Part shown: in pieces, positions 7,640 to 14,341 of the stretch
How positions within the stretch are numbered: position 1 is the stretch's first letter
Layout of the letters: each line of letters opens with the position of its first letter
Origin: Chloroflexota bacterium
GTDB taxonomy: Bacteria > Chloroflexota > Anaerolineae > 4572-78 > J111
Assembly (NCBI GenBank): GCA_003695455.1
Contig: RFJF01000056.1
Coordinates: forward strand, 1-16,690
DNA: 16,690 nt
Direction of reading: 5' to 3'
Notes under the pieces: generated by a model
The model's input: only the letters and a program-made list of their open reading frames with translations
Database searches by the model: none
What the model was told of the DNA's origin: nothing
Position numbers and translations under genes: made by a program

Positions 7640-8653
7640 ATGTTAACCGCAATTGTTATTATACTTTTTCTGCTGACAGTAGGAACACTGGTTGCTGCGG
7701 TGGTTGTTTCAAGGCGCGGCGATACCGCCACCCAGGAACGGTTGGGCCAATTTGTGGGCGGCGTGGGTATTATTGACGATACGCTTGAAGACGAAGAAGC
7801 GCCAAGCGCCTCCACCAGCTCTGATTCTGTACTCACCCAAAAACTTGAACAAGTCATCGAAGAGCGAGGCCTGGGCAAGAATATTGCCACAGAGTTGGCG
7901 CGGGCCGACCTCAAAATTACGGTTGCAGAATACTGGTCGCTGATTGTAATTTCTATGATTGTGGTGGCCGGCCTGGCCTGGTTGATTTACGGCGGTTACA
8001 TAATGCCCCTGGTTGGGTTTATCGGCGGTTATTTTTTGCCCAAAATATTTGTAAAATTCCGCCAGCGCCGGCGATTGAAACAATTTAATGACCAGCTTGG
8101 TGATGGCATTACCTTGATGGCCAACGGCCTGCGGGCCGGATATTCTCTGCTGCAAGCCATGGATGCCGTAGCGCGCGAGATGCCGCCCCCTATGTCGGAC
8201 GAGTTCCGGCGCGTGGTGCGTGAAATTGGGTTGGGCATTGACCACGAACGCGCCTTTAACAACCTGTTGCGGCGCGTTCCCAGCGATGACCTGGATTTGA
8301 TGGTAACTGCCATTGGTGTGCAGCAAGAGGTTGGTGGTAACCTGGCCGAGATTCTTGAAATTATTGGCTACGTTATCAGAGAGCGGGTTCGGATTAAAGG
8401 CGAAATTCAGGTGCTTACGGCGCAGGGGCAGCTTTCCGGGTACGTAATTTCTGCGCTGCCTATCATTATGGGGTTGCTGCTCTACGCCATGAACCAAAAA
8501 TACATTGGCCGTATGATTTTCAGTTGCAGCGCCAGAGAAGTGCCCGCCGAAATCTGCTCGCAACCCTGCGGCTGGATTATGGTGGGGGTGGGTCTGTTTG
8601 GTATTATTGTTGGCTTCTTTGCCATTCAAAAAATTATTGATATTGATGTCTAA
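7640..8653 (+). CDS. tadB: TadB inner platform membrane protein (T2SSF domain)
   Basis: This 337-residue protein starts at ATG 7640 with an excellent AAGGAGG (7626-7632) seven bases upstream. It has an N-terminal helix (about 4-24), a hydrophilic segment rich in Ser/Glu (about 45-90), two close membrane helices (about 99-137), a cytoplasmic T2SSF domain (about 148-265) with 'LANGLRAGYSLLQA'-type sequence seen here as 'MANGLRAGYSLLQAM', and two C-terminal helices. TadB and TadC form the platform in the membrane on which the CpaF motor acts. The loop between the last two helices carries three cysteines (C296, C306, C310), which would face outward and could form a disulfide. The family and place in the locus are clear; the role of the cysteines is unknown. 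Confidence 0.92.
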   Translation: MLTAIVIILFLLTVGTLVAAVVVSRRGDTATQERLGQFVGGVGIIDDTLEDEEAPSASTSSDSVLTQKLEQVIEERGLGKNIATELARADLKITVAEYWSLIVISMIVVAGLAWLIYGGYIMPLVGFIGGYFLPKIFVKFRQRRRLKQFNDQLGDGITLMANGLRAGYSLLQAMDAVAREMPPPMSDEFRRVVREIGLGIDHERAFNNLLRRVPSDDLDLMVTAIGVQQEVGGNLAEILEIIGYVIRERVRIKGEIQVLTAQGQLSGYVISALPIIMGLLLYAMNQKYIGRMIFSCSAREVPAEICSQPCGWIMVGVGLFGIIVGFFAIQKIIDIDV

Positions 8654-8695
8654 CCAGGTTGCAGGTTTGTTTTGTAATAACCCAGGAGCGTGACT

Positions 8696-9643
8696 ATGCC
8701 AACATCATTGATAATTACCGGCGCCGTCATTGTACTGGTTGGAATTGTTGGGATGATTTTGCTCATCCGGTACGGTCTCAACGTTTCTACCCAATCCGGT
8801 GATATCCAAAGCCGGCTGGAGGAGTACGCCAGCCGTTCCGGCGCGCCGCTAACCCTGGAAGAAATTGAACTGTCACAACCCTTCAGCCAGCGCATCATTC
8901 GCCCGATGCTGGTTAATCTTTCAAAAGCAGTGAGCCGGCTTTCGCCCAGCAAATCCAGAGCCAACGCCGAACACCAACTGGAACTGGCCGGCAAACCCTA
9001 CAACTGGGGCGCCACTGAATTTTTGGGGTTGCGTGTATTTATTGCGCTGTTGCTGGGAGCGTTCATCTTTCTGGCCGTTACTATCTCGCGCGGATTTGCC
9101 ACGGGGCTGTTGGCTGCCGCGCCGGCGGCATTAATTGGCTTTTTGGTGCCGCTGTTGTGGTTACGGTCCAAAATCAGAAACCGGCAAACTGAAATTGTAA
9201 AAACCCTGCCCGACGCGCTTGACTTGCTTACAATTACTGTAGAAGCTGGTTTAGGCTTTGACGGAGCCATTCAAAAAGTGGCCGAAAAATGGGATAATGA
9301 ACTGAGCAAAGCATTTGCCAAAGTTACCCAGGAAATGCGGCTTGGTGTGGCGCGCCGCGAAGCCCTGAAAAATATGGATAAAAGTATGGAGGTGCCAGAC
9401 GTTACCACGTTTGTGGCAGCTATTATTCAGGCCGAACAACTAGGTGTGAGCATTGCCAAAATTCTCCGGGTTCAATCTGAGCAAATGCGCACCAAACGCC
9501 GCCAGCGCGCCGAAGAAATGGCTAACAAAGCGCCAATTAAAATGCTGTTCCCAATGGTATTTCTAATTTTTCCGGCCCTGTTCATTATTCTGCTTGGCCC
9601 GGCAGCGCTGATTATTATGGAAACACCCGGCCTGATTTATTAA
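8696..9643 (+). CDS. tadC: TadC inner platform membrane protein (T2SSF domain)
   Basis: I place the start at ATG 8696, giving 315 residues, because AGGAG (8684-8688) is seven bases before it. The in-frame GTG at 8690 would be one base from that site. The protein has an N-terminal helix (about 5-25), a hydrophilic segment, two helices (about 112-155) and a T2SSF domain. In that domain 'LPDALDLLTITVEAGLGFDGAI' is typical of TadC, cited here by 'TVEAGLGFDGAI'. A final pair of hydrophobic stretches ends at the C-terminus ('LFPMVFLIFPALFIILLGPA'). It pairs with TadB to form the pilus platform. The stop is 17 bases before the DUF192 gene, which suggests one transcript. Confidence 0.92.
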   Translation: MPTSLIITGAVIVLVGIVGMILLIRYGLNVSTQSGDIQSRLEEYASRSGAPLTLEEIELSQPFSQRIIRPMLVNLSKAVSRLSPSKSRANAEHQLELAGKPYNWGATEFLGLRVFIALLLGAFIFLAVTISRGFATGLLAAAPAALIGFLVPLLWLRSKIRNRQTEIVKTLPDALDLLTITVEAGLGFDGAIQKVAEKWDNELSKAFAKVTQEMRLGVARREALKNMDKSMEVPDVTTFVAAIIQAEQLGVSIAKILRVQSEQMRTKRRQRAEEMANKAPIKMLFPMVFLIFPALFIILLGPAALIIMETPGLIY

Positions 9644-9660
9644 TTGCGGCGAGCATTGCT

Positions 9661-10005
9661 GTGCGCGTTTTTAACCTGACGCGAGACGTGCCGCTTATTC
9701 TGCACGGCCGTTTGGCAGACAACTTCTGGTTGCGGCTCCGCGGTTTGCTTGGGTCAGCGCCGCTGCAATCCGGCGAAGGTCTGGTGCTGGTGGGAGAAAA
9801 AAGTATCCACACACTGTTCATGGGTTTCCCAATTGATGTGCTGTATGTAGACAACCGGTTACAGGTAATCCGTGCCACCGAAAATATGGTTCCCTACCGG
9901 CTTGGCCCGTTGGTGACCCGCTGTCACTATGTGCTTGAAATGCCTGTGGGAACCATTGCCCAAACATCTACCCAAATTGGTGATCAGCTAAAATTTGAGT
10001 ATTGA
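9661..10005 (+). CDS. DUF192 family protein
   Basis: This is a 114-residue protein with a GTG start at 9661, 17 bases after tadC; its ribosome-binding site is weak. The DUF192 pattern is plain: 'RLRGLLG' near residue 26, 'GEGLVL' near 39, 'SIHTLFMGFPIDVLYVD' at about 48-64, and a 'VLEMPVGT' strand towards the end. The family is a small beta-barrel of unknown biochemical function, often with a signal peptide in other bacteria, which this copy lacks. Its place directly behind tadC suggests a link to the pilus machine, but no function can be read from the sequence. The stop codon overlaps a possible -35 element of the next gene. Confidence 0.85.
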   Translation: MRVFNLTRDVPLILHGRLADNFWLRLRGLLGSAPLQSGEGLVLVGEKSIHTLFMGFPIDVLYVDNRLQVIRATENMVPYRLGPLVTRCHYVLEMPVGTIAQTSTQIGDQLKFEY

Positions 10006-10030
10006 CTAATTTTCAGCTATCGGGTAATGT
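10002..10030 (+). promoter_or_regulatory. Possible weak promoter for comF-hpf
   Basis: TTGACT (10002-10007) overlaps the DUF192 stop and is followed after 17 bases by TAATGT (10025-10030), only 3 of 6 to the -10 consensus, with A+T-rich bases after it. It could give comF and hpf some expression apart from the tad genes. Confidence 0.3.
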
Positions 10031-10066
10031 AAATATATCCTGCCAGCCTACCGTAACTGCAACAAC

Positions 10067-10082
10067 ATCACAAGGGTGTGAT
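10067..10082 (+). promoter_or_regulatory. Palindrome presenting the comF ribosome-binding site in its loop
   Basis: ATCACA (10067-10072) and TGTGAT (10077-10082) are perfect complements around AGGG, which is the core of the likely comF Shine-Dalgarno sequence. GTG 10088 follows five bases later. The site could be a small hairpin or an operator half-site pair; the spacing and orientation do not fit a CRP site. Confidence 0.4.
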
Positions 10083-10087
10083 AATCA

Positions 10088-10801
10088 GTGCCAGGACTCT
10101 GGTTAGAAAAAACCGGTCAAACGCTACTCAATTTTTTTCTTCCTCCGCGCTGCCTGAATTGCCAGGCCGATGGCAGTTGGTTGTGCGACAGTTGTGTGCG
10201 TCAAATTGATTTCATCACAACCGCTGTCTGCCACCACTGTGGCACGCCAGCAGAAAATGGCTCAACGTTCTGCCGGCAATGTAAAAATAACCCGCTAAAA
10301 CATATTGATGGTATCAGAACCGCCGCCTGGTTTGAAAACAACCCCATGCGTGAGGCAATTCACCAGCTAAAATATCAGAATCACCGGGCAGTGGCGGAAC
10401 CGCTGGCCCAAATTTTAGCCAACACCGTTCACCACTACAACCTTAAAGTTGATGTAGTTGCCCCTGTGCCGCTCCATTCATCCCGCTTGCGGGAGCGGGG
10501 CTATAATCAGAGCGAAATATTGGTGTCTTGGTTGGCAAAATACTTGCAGATACCCGCCAATACCAAAAGTTTGTATCGAAGCCGGAAAACCCGCTCACAA
10601 ATGACGCTTGGCGCAGAAGAACGGCGCACCAATGTGGTGAACGCATTTGCCTGTAAAGACAATCGGTTGCAAAATCTGCGGGTGTTGGTTGTTGATGATG
10701 TGTGCACAACCGGCTCAACGTTAGATGCCTGCGCTGCCGCCCTGAAGTTGCAGGGCAAAGCGGCTCAGGTGTGGGGGCTAACGCTGGCCAAAGCTCAATA
10801 A
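10088..10801 (+). CDS. comF: ComF family phosphoribosyltransferase-like protein
   Basis: This is a 237-residue protein with a GTG start at 10088. The N-terminal double zinc finger has four Cys pairs: C22/C25, C33/C36, C48/C51 and C62/C65. The C-terminal half is a type I phosphoribosyltransferase fold with 'VAPVPLH' (124-130), 'RGYNQSE' (137-143) and the PRPP-binding motif 'VVDDVCTTGST' (201-211). ComF proteins are needed for natural transformation in several bacteria, where they help handle incoming single-stranded DNA. Length and motifs are normal for the family. The gene is 82 bases after DUF192 and 29 bases before hpf, so it may be read through from the tad genes or from the weak promoter near 10002. 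Confidence 0.9.
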   Translation: MPGLWLEKTGQTLLNFFLPPRCLNCQADGSWLCDSCVRQIDFITTAVCHHCGTPAENGSTFCRQCKNNPLKHIDGIRTAAWFENNPMREAIHQLKYQNHRAVAEPLAQILANTVHHYNLKVDVVAPVPLHSSRLRERGYNQSEILVSWLAKYLQIPANTKSLYRSRKTRSQMTLGAEERRTNVVNAFACKDNRLQNLRVLVVDDVCTTGSTLDACAAALKLQGKAAQVWGLTLAKAQ

Positions 10802-10830
10802 ATCCAAATTGTCCCAGAAAGGAAAGAAAA

Positions 10831-11415
10831 ATGCAGCTCGTACTAAAAGGCAAGAATTTTGTAATTTCCGATAGAATCAGAGATTACGTTGAAAAGAAAG
10901 TCGGCAAGCTGGATCGATACCTTCCGGACATTAGTGAAGCCCGGGTAGAAATTACCCAGGAAAAAACCAAAAGCATAAAAGACCGCAACGTGGTGCAGCT
11001 TACCCTGCGCACCAACGGCACCATCCTCCGCGCCGAGGACCGCTCGGAGGCCATTTATGCCTCCATTGATTCCGTAGTTGACAAAATTCATCGCCAGATT
11101 GTGCGCTACAAGGGCAAACGACAAGACCGCTGGAAGGGCCAAACCAACAAGGCCCAGCAACAAATTCAACAGGAAGATTTACTGCCCGCCCTCGATTCTG
11201 AAACACTGGCGGCCATTGCCGAGGAACAGGAGCGCAAAATTGTGCGCGTTAAAAAATTCCTGATGAACCCCATGACCGAGGAAGAAGCCGTGGAACAAAT
11301 GGAACTGTTGGGGCACAGCTTTTTTGTATTCTTTAATGTTGAAAGCAACCGCATCAATGTGGTTTACACCCGTTCTGACAACAACTACGGGTTGCTGGAC
11401 CCCGAACTGGCGTAA
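10831..11415 (+). CDS. hpf: Ribosome hibernation promoting factor, long form
   Basis: The start ATG 10831 is chosen because AAAGGA (10818-10823) is seven bases upstream and the protein then opens 'MQLVLKGKNF' as in the S30AE family. A longer open frame to 10702 merely overlaps comF. The product has 194 residues. Residues 1-100 are the S30AE domain that binds the 30S decoding centre, followed by a Gln-rich linker. The C-terminal domain, about 137-190 ('VVRVKKFLMNPMTEEEAVEQM' type, cited by 'KFLMNPMTEEEA'), makes ribosomes dimerise in long-form HPF proteins. The signature end 'NYGLLDPE' is present. It is the last gene of the unit, before the terminator at 11529. Its link to the pilus genes is probably positional, though all would be silenced or expressed together. 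Confidence 0.95.
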   Translation: MQLVLKGKNFVISDRIRDYVEKKVGKLDRYLPDISEARVEITQEKTKSIKDRNVVQLTLRTNGTILRAEDRSEAIYASIDSVVDKIHRQIVRYKGKRQDRWKGQTNKAQQQIQQEDLLPALDSETLAAIAEEQERKIVRVKKFLMNPMTEEEAVEQMELLGHSFFVFFNVESNRINVVYTRSDNNYGLLDPELA

Positions 11416-11427
11416 GCTGAATTTAAT

Positions 11428-11474
11428 GCCTTTCAAATAAGGCCGTGGCGGTGAGTCTTGTATTTGCCTACAAG
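11428..11474 (+). other. Two small hairpins in the hpf 3' untranslated region
   Basis: GCCTT/AAGGC (11428-11432 with 11439-11443) and CTTGTA/TACAAG (11457-11462 with 11469-11474) are perfect short stems with 6-base loops, 13 bases apart. They lie between the hpf stop and its terminator. They may stabilise the 3' end of the message; chance is possible. Confidence 0.3.
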
Positions 11475-11528
11475 GGGCATAACTACGTTATTTAAAAAAT
11501 ATAGAGCTGGATTCCTCCACAATTTGCA

Positions 11529-11565
11529 ACGTGAGGGCCTTCTTGGCCTTCACGTTTTTTTGTTT
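11529..11565 (+). terminator. Rho-independent terminator after hpf
   Basis: ACGTGAGGGCC (11529-11539) pairs with GGCCTTCACGT (11545-11555) over 11 positions with one G-U pair, around a TTCTT loop. A run of seven T, one G and four T follows. It ends the long + strand unit. Confidence 0.9.
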
Positions 11566-11602
11566 TGATAGTGGGAGCCTAAATTCAAAACTGCATCCCC
11601 GC

Positions 11603-11662
11603 AAAAAAAAGAGCCAACAATTAAAAAATGTTGACTTAAAAATGTTACGTTTAGTTGTTGGC
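11603..11662 (-). terminator. Terminator of the Flp-like gene (- strand)
   Basis: On the - strand GCCAACAA (11662-11655) pairs with TTGTTGGC (11620-11613), and eight T (11610-11603) follow two bases later. The 34-base loop is long and holds two copies of AACATTTTT. It begins 28 bases after the stop of the gene at 11690, so it fits a terminator of that gene, facing the hpf terminator. Confidence 0.65.
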
Positions 11663-11689
11663 CGTTGAATTGTTTCTGCTCCCTGGCAA

Positions 11690-12193
11690 TTACGGAGCTG
11701 TTGCGCTGGGTGTTACACCGTCCCAGGTATATCCGGCCGATGCGGCGTTGGTGACCGTGATGATAACTTTGGTTACGCCGCCGGAACTGATCTCGCATTT
11801 TGTTTTGTGGCTGGGATTAGATGTTGTGCTGTTTACAATGCCTTTGATGGTGCCACCGTTTCTGAATACGCATTGTACCGATACGGTGCAAACCGGCCCG
11901 GAAGAGCAGCTCGCCGTCCATTTGGCCTTTGATTCGTGGGACTCGCTTTCAAACTCATTAATATTCAGCGAGGATACGCCAAATGTGTTAGTTGGCCCGT
12001 TCCCTCCACTGGATGGCGCTGAAGTGTGTTTCAGATTTGTGGTTACATTGCTGAATACATTTCCAACCGTTGGCCCCAGCAACAACAAGATAGCAATAAC
12101 TACCGTGCCAACCAGTGTCAGAATCAGCGCATACTCAACCAACCCTTGTCCATCTTCTTTGGGTGTATTCTGAACGTTTCTCAAATTGTGCAC
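11690..12193 (-). CDS. Flp-type prepilin with large C-terminal domain
   Basis: I chose GTG 12193, with AAGGA (12207-12203) nine bases upstream; TTG 12184 behind GGAG and GTG 12220 are alternatives in the same frame. The product is about 167 residues. It carries the Flp prepilin signal 'DGQGLVEYALIL'. Cleavage after G15 would put Glu at +5 and Tyr at +6 of the mature chain, as the Flp class requires, followed by a hydrophobic helix (about 22-40). Typical Flp pilins are about 50-80 residues, whereas this one continues for some 115 residues of Ser/Thr-rich, beta-type sequence with four cysteines. It may be the major pilin or a minor pilin with a globular head. It lies 3' to the Tad locus and faces hpf, with its own terminator, so it is expressed apart from the motor genes. 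Confidence 0.8.
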   Translation of the reverse strand: MHNLRNVQNTPKEDGQGLVEYALILTLVGTVVIAILLLLGPTVGNVFSNVTTNLKHTSAPSSGGNGPTNTFGVSSLNINEFESESHESKAKWTASCSSGPVCTVSVQCVFRNGGTIKGIVNSTTSNPSHKTKCEISSGGVTKVIITVTNAASAGYTWDGVTPSATAP

Positions 12194-12224
12194 TCCAATT
12201 AATCCTTCGTATCTAGTCACTGGG

Positions 12225-12334
12225 TGTCATTCTCTGAGTGAGGAACGAGCGAAGAATCTCTATGAAACGCCGTGAAAGCAAAGTGATGTTGTATCGCAGA
12301 GAGATTCTTCAGCCTGCGGCCTCGGCTTGGCACA
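12225..12334. repeat. Palindromic interspersed (REP/MITE-like) element
   Basis: The core is a perfect 11-bp inverted repeat, GAAGAATCTCT (12251-12261) and AGAGATTCTTC (12300-12310), around 38 bases. Outside it each half continues to related ends: TGTCATTC at 12225 on one side, and TGTGCCAAG read inward from 12334 on the other. The flanks between end and core (GAGTGAGGAACGAGC and CCGAGGCCGCAGGCT) differ. No transposase frame is present. From memory, similar 'GTCATTC...GAAGAATCTC' units are frequent in Chloroflexota spacers. It sits just upstream of the Flp-like gene, in its leader or promoter region. Confidence 0.65.
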
Positions 12335-12487
12335 CCTGCTGAGCAATTACCAATATTTTTTGGATATTAATTTGTATCTGCAAAGGCGTTTAAAAACTGA
12401 AAACCAGCCAGACAATAAATTGCAGTTGGCAACAGTTCCAGTTATATTCGGCAAAAATATGCCATAGTTGAGGGGTAGATAACAATT

Positions 12488-13261
12488 TTAAGGTTTGGGG
12501 AAGGGGTCAAACTTGTACAGCCGGCGCAGCCGGACGTAAGTGAGGAACATGTACCAGCCCATCAGACCGCACACCTGCAAGCCCACCCAGCCATCTTTGT
12601 ACCCTCCCAGCGAGATGTATCGCCGTTTGAATTCGCGCAGGGGCATGGTGATGTACGTCCACGGTTTGGCCCGGATGCCCTTGTCTTTGAGGATTTTGGC
12701 CTCAAAATCAATGTACCGGTTTTGCTTGAAACGGAACTGCGCCAGCGATTCGTAATTGTAATGAATCAGGTGCTCCCGCAGGTAGCCGGCCTGGCCGTCC
12801 AGCATAACAATCTCGTGGACTTCCCGTTCCGGGTTGTAGCGGGCGGCCTCAATTTTCATCAGCCGCAACTGGTGGTCCGGGTACCAGCCGCCGCCCTTCA
12901 TTGTATGGCCCCACATCACGTTGTACCGGGGAACCCACCAGCCCGGTTTTTCGTTAGCGGCAATCACCTGCCGGATTTCTTCTGCCAGCGCCGGGGTGGC
13001 CCGTTCGTCGGCGTCAATGAAAAAAATCCACTCGGCATCCATCTGTTGCGCATTTTTGAGGGCGTTGTTGCGGGCTACGGCAAAATTTACAAATTTATTT
13101 TGATACACCACCGCGCCCAGCTCGCGGGCGGTTTCTACCGTGCCGTCTGTGCTGAAGGAATCTTCCAGAATCACGGCGTCGGCCCACTGCACACTTTTGA
13201 TGCACTCGGCCACGTGCTTGTTTTCATTTTTGGTGAGAATAGCGGCAATAATTTTGGTCAC
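12488..13261 (-). CDS. GT2 family glycosyltransferase (WaaE/KdtX-like)
   Basis: The start GTG 13261 overlaps the TGA of the upstream gene in the sequence GTGA, a sign of translational coupling, giving 257 residues. A longer frame to 13477 only shadows the neighbouring gene. The GT-A fold motifs are clear: 'IIAAILTKNE' at the start, 'DSFSTDGT' (34-41), and the metal-binding 'FIDADER' (81-87, D83 and D85). 'WYPDHQLRLMK' and 'EVHEIVMLDG' follow, as in the WaaE/KdtX-like branch that adds sugars to lipopolysaccharide cores or other envelope glycans. A hydrophobic C-terminal stretch ('GLMGWYMFLTYV') could tether it to the membrane. The natural acceptor cannot be told; in a single-membrane Chloroflexota cell it would be a wall or surface glycan. 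Confidence 0.88.
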   Translation of the reverse strand: MTKIIAAILTKNENKHVAECIKSVQWADAVILEDSFSTDGTVETARELGAVVYQNKFVNFAVARNNALKNAQQMDAEWIFFIDADERATPALAEEIRQVIAANEKPGWWVPRYNVMWGHTMKGGGWYPDHQLRLMKIEAARYNPEREVHEIVMLDGQAGYLREHLIHYNYESLAQFRFKQNRYIDFEAKILKDKGIRAKPWTYITMPLREFKRRYISLGGYKDGWVGLQVCGLMGWYMFLTYVRLRRLYKFDPFPKP

Positions 13262-14241
13262 GGTTGCTCTTTCTGCCCATCTTTCTGCCAGATGTGGGTC
13301 ACGCGCCGGTACGCCTCCAGTCGTTCTGCCAGCGCGCCCGCCGAAAGCTCTCCCCGCGCGGCGGCCTGCCGGTCGGCGTTGGCTTTGCGCCGCATGCCAA
13401 TCGCCACAATGTTGCGCGCTGCCCACAGCCGGGCCGGGCCGTAAAATTTGCGGTAAAACCGGGCGCGGCTGCGCCACAAATTGATAAAACTTTCGGTTTT
13501 AATTTGGCCGGTGCTTTGCCCGCCCAGGTGGGTAATCACCGCCGATGGCACGCAGAACGCCCGCCAGCCGGCGGCGGTAATCCGCTTGCTCCAGTCTACT
13601 TCTTCTACGTACATGTGGTACCGCTCATCCAGCAGGCCCGCCTGCAAAATGGCCTCGCGGCGCACGCACATGGCCGCCCCCAGCGGATGCCCAATCTCAA
13701 ATGGTTTGCCGCCGTTGTACTGGCTGGGGAAGTAGCGCCCGTTCAACCCGGATTCCACCAGCCGGCCCGGCATGGGCAGCAAATCAAAGGCCAATTGCCA
13801 CAACCCCGGAAAATCAAACGCGCTGTGCTGGAACGAACCGTCGCCGAACAGCAGCCGCGCTCCGGCAATGCCGGCCTGCGGGGTGTGGGCCAAAAATTCT
13901 GCCAGCGAAATCAGCGCGCCGGGATGCACCACCGTATCGGGGTTGAGCAGTAGTACCGCGTCCGGCAGTTCCTCCGCCGGTTTGCCGGCATCTCCAAAGC
14001 CGATGGCCCGCAGGGCGGCGTTGTTGCCGCCGGCAAAGCCCAGATTTGTTGGACTGGCAATCAGCCGCACCGCCGGAAAATCGCGGCGCAGCATCTCTAC
14101 CGAGCCGTCGCCGGAGGCGTTATCCACCACCCAGATGTCGGCAGACAGCCAGCCGCCGGACAGGTCGGCCTGCACGCTGCGCAGACAGTCGGCCAGCAAA
14201 TCTTTTACATTCCAGCTAACAATGATGATGGCAAGTTTCAC
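13258..14241 (-). CDS. GT2 family glycosyltransferase (rhamnosyltransferase-like)
   Basis: I use GTG 14241, which yields 'VKLAIIIVSWN', the usual beginning of this family, and 327 residues. A TTG three codons upstream is possible, and neither has a clear ribosome-binding site. The motifs are 'VVDNASGDGS' (38-47), 'NLGFAGGNNAAL' (66-77), 'LLNPDT' (98-103, in place of the DxD), 'GAAMCVRREA' and 'YVEEVDWSKR', as in WbbL-type rhamnosyltransferases that act on nucleotide-activated sugars at the inner membrane face. The C-terminus is basic and Ala-rich. Its stop overlaps the start of the next GT2 gene by four bases, so the two are co-expressed. The sugar specificity is not visible. Confidence 0.88.
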   Translation of the reverse strand: MKLAIIIVSWNVKDLLADCLRSVQADLSGGWLSADIWVVDNASGDGSVEMLRRDFPAVRLIASPTNLGFAGGNNAALRAIGFGDAGKPAEELPDAVLLLNPDTVVHPGALISLAEFLAHTPQAGIAGARLLFGDGSFQHSAFDFPGLWQLAFDLLPMPGRLVESGLNGRYFPSQYNGGKPFEIGHPLGAAMCVRREAILQAGLLDERYHMYVEEVDWSKRITAAGWRAFCVPSAVITHLGGQSTGQIKTESFINLWRSRARFYRKFYGPARLWAARNIVAIGMRRKANADRQAAARGELSAGALAERLEAYRRVTHIWQKDGQKEQP

Positions 14242-14254
14242 GGATACCAACGAT

Positions 14255-14338
14255 GAATGACGACTAGCGAATTACGAATGACGAATAGCGAATGACGAAT
14301 AACCAATGACCAGTGACAAGTGACAAGTGACGAATGAC
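14255..14338. repeat. Tandem array of twelve heptamers, consensus RARTGAC
   Basis: Twelve consecutive 7-base units fill 84 of the 100 bases between the two genes. GAATGAC occurs four times and AAGTGAC twice. Positions 2 (A), 4 (T) and 7 (C) are the same in all twelve units, and variation is mainly at positions 1, 3, 5 and 6. No spacers separate the units. The style is that of the short tandemly repeated repeats known in cyanobacteria. Confidence 0.85.
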
Positions 14339-14341
14339 CAA

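Noticed and set aside
8690..8695. GTG 8690 as start of tadC
   Set aside because: AGGAG ends at 8688, one base before it; ATG 8696 has the normal seven-base spacing.
10702..10830. Extended N-terminus for hpf overlapping comF
   Set aside because: The extra 43 residues are unlike the S30AE family; ATG 10831 has a good ribosome-binding site and gives the standard N-terminus.
12451..12464. Sigma-54-like site (TGGC...TTTGC on the - strand)
   Set aside because: The GG-to-GC spacing is one base short, and the bases form a small GGCA/TGCC palindrome that accounts for the likeness.
13262..13477. Extended N-terminus for the GT2 gene at 12488-13261
   Set aside because: The extension is an Arg/Pro/Ala-rich shadow of the neighbouring gene; the GTGA overlap start gives the normal GT2 beginning.
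14255..14338. CRISPR array
   Set aside because: The units are seven bases long with no spacers, and no cas gene is present.
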